Source: Bacteroidota bacterium (GTDB taxonomy: Bacteria > Bacteroidota > Bacteroidia > Chitinophagales > Saprospiraceae). From it: DNA of 64,000 nucleotides. Below are positions 63,573 through 64,000 of this stretch, piece after piece. A program made the position numbers and the translations under genes. The stretch covers positions 34,733 to 98,732 of the forward strand of contig JANSWP010000014.1 in the NCBI GenBank assembly GCA_024743405.1, in the 5' to 3' direction. Numbering within the stretch: position 1 is the stretch's first letter; every line of letters begins with the position of its first letter. Below the pieces are notes generated by a model. That model made no database searches. It saw only the letters and a list, made by a program, of their open reading frames with translations, and had not been told where the DNA came from.

Positions 63573-64000
63573 ATGCTTAAAATTGGTTTTGATGCTAAAC
63601 GTTTATTCAATAATTTCACAGGGCTTGGAAATTATAGTAGAACATTATTGGATAATCTGAATCATTACTTTCCAGGGAATGAGTATCATCTTTACACACC
63701 CAAGATTAAGCTCAATCGAAGAACTCAACCTTATTTAAATCAATCTAACGTTAAGGTTCATCAACCTAATTTATCCATACTAAAACATTTATGGAGGACA
63801 TCAGGAATGATAAGCCAATGGAAGAATGATGGTATTCAATTGTATCATGGGCTCAGTCATGAATTGCCGGTTGGGCTTCAAAAAGCTGCACCCAAAAGCA
63901 TTGTAACCATACACGATTTGGTTTTAAAGCATTATCCTGACTTTTTTCCATGGATTGATCGGCAAATTTATGATTGGAAGTTTAAGTATGCTTGTGATCA
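63573..64000 (+). CDS. Glycosyltransferase family 1/4 protein (partial, N-terminus)
   Basis: The frame runs from the ATG at 63573 to the window edge (142 full codons). MLKIGFDAKRLFNNFTGLGNYSR is the typical start of GT4-type glycosyltransferases, with the glycine-rich acceptor loop GLGNYSRTLL. IQLYHGLSHELP and SIVTIHDLVLKHYPDFFP are further N-domain motifs. The nucleotide-sugar domain lies beyond the window. Probably cytoplasmic, making a glycan or glycolipid. It is separated from the ribosomal cluster by a terminator. Confidence 0.88.
   Translation, partial: MLKIGFDAKRLFNNFTGLGNYSRTLLDNLNHYFPGNEYHLYTPKIKLNRRTQPYLNQSNVKVHQPNLSILKHLWRTSGMISQWKNDGIQLYHGLSHELPVGLQKAAPKSIVTIHDLVLKHYPDFFPWIDRQIYDWKFKYACD

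Overview
The window is a chromosomal segment of a Bacteroidota bacterium. A Saprospiraceae or Lewinella-like member is my guess, inferred from style and not from a search. Evidence for the phylum: promoters of the form TTG-N19/20-TANNTTTG (S10 and sdh promoters), A-rich instead of Shine-Dalgarno leaders, three proteins with type IX secretion (T9SS) C-terminal sorting domains, a three-subunit sdhCAB operon with a b558-type anchor, and DUF5916, DUF5522 and DUF4465 proteins. I see no tRNA, rRNA, CRISPR array, prophage or transposase gene.

Layout. 0.1-8.5 kb: a membrane coiled-coil protein, a methyltransferase, a DUF5916 outer-membrane protein, a 54-residue DUF5522 protein, then a vitamin B12 uptake unit on the minus strand (cobalamin riboswitch, BtuB-like receptor, T9SS-sorted DUF4465 protein). 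8.7-18 kb: an FtsX/MacB-type permease and a signalling block: a 1349-residue cyclase/ATPase/TPR protein resembling mammalian soluble adenylyl cyclase, an unlisted 48-residue double-glycine-leader peptide, and a TPR histidine kinase. 18-25 kb: a CPA1 Na+/H+ antiporter, a Rieske-ThDP enzyme fusion, an SdiA-regulated-type propeller, and an ECF sigma factor with a putative anti-sigma. 25-29 kb: sdhCAB. 29-41 kb: secreted or surface proteins (M1 peptidase, CotH/lamin-tail protein, TPR/PD40 protein), pcm and a 2-oxoacid dehydrogenase E2. 41-44.5 kb: a phosphate block (PiT-like permease, OprO/P-like porin, small membrane protein) with arrays of 11-bp repeats resembling Pho boxes. 45-63.5 kb: DEAD-box helicase and the complete S10-spc-alpha cluster (rpsJ to rplQ, with secY, map, infA, rpoA), followed by the start of a glycosyltransferase gene.

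Three repeat systems thread the intergenic DNA. R1 is a 148-160 bp palindromic, MITE-like element in four copies, each flanked by a 3-bp TTA/TAA duplication; one copy lies in frame inside the signal peptide of the CotH-family protein. R2 is a dispersed element in two copies, one enlarged by nested GC-rich units. The third is a set of imperfect hairpins with 7-bp periodicity, several placed between ribosomal protein genes just before start codons.

The best candidates for something undescribed are the double-glycine peptide between a cyclase and a histidine kinase, the R1 element and its in-frame insertion, the 7-bp hairpins, and the phosphate-gene 11-bp arrays.
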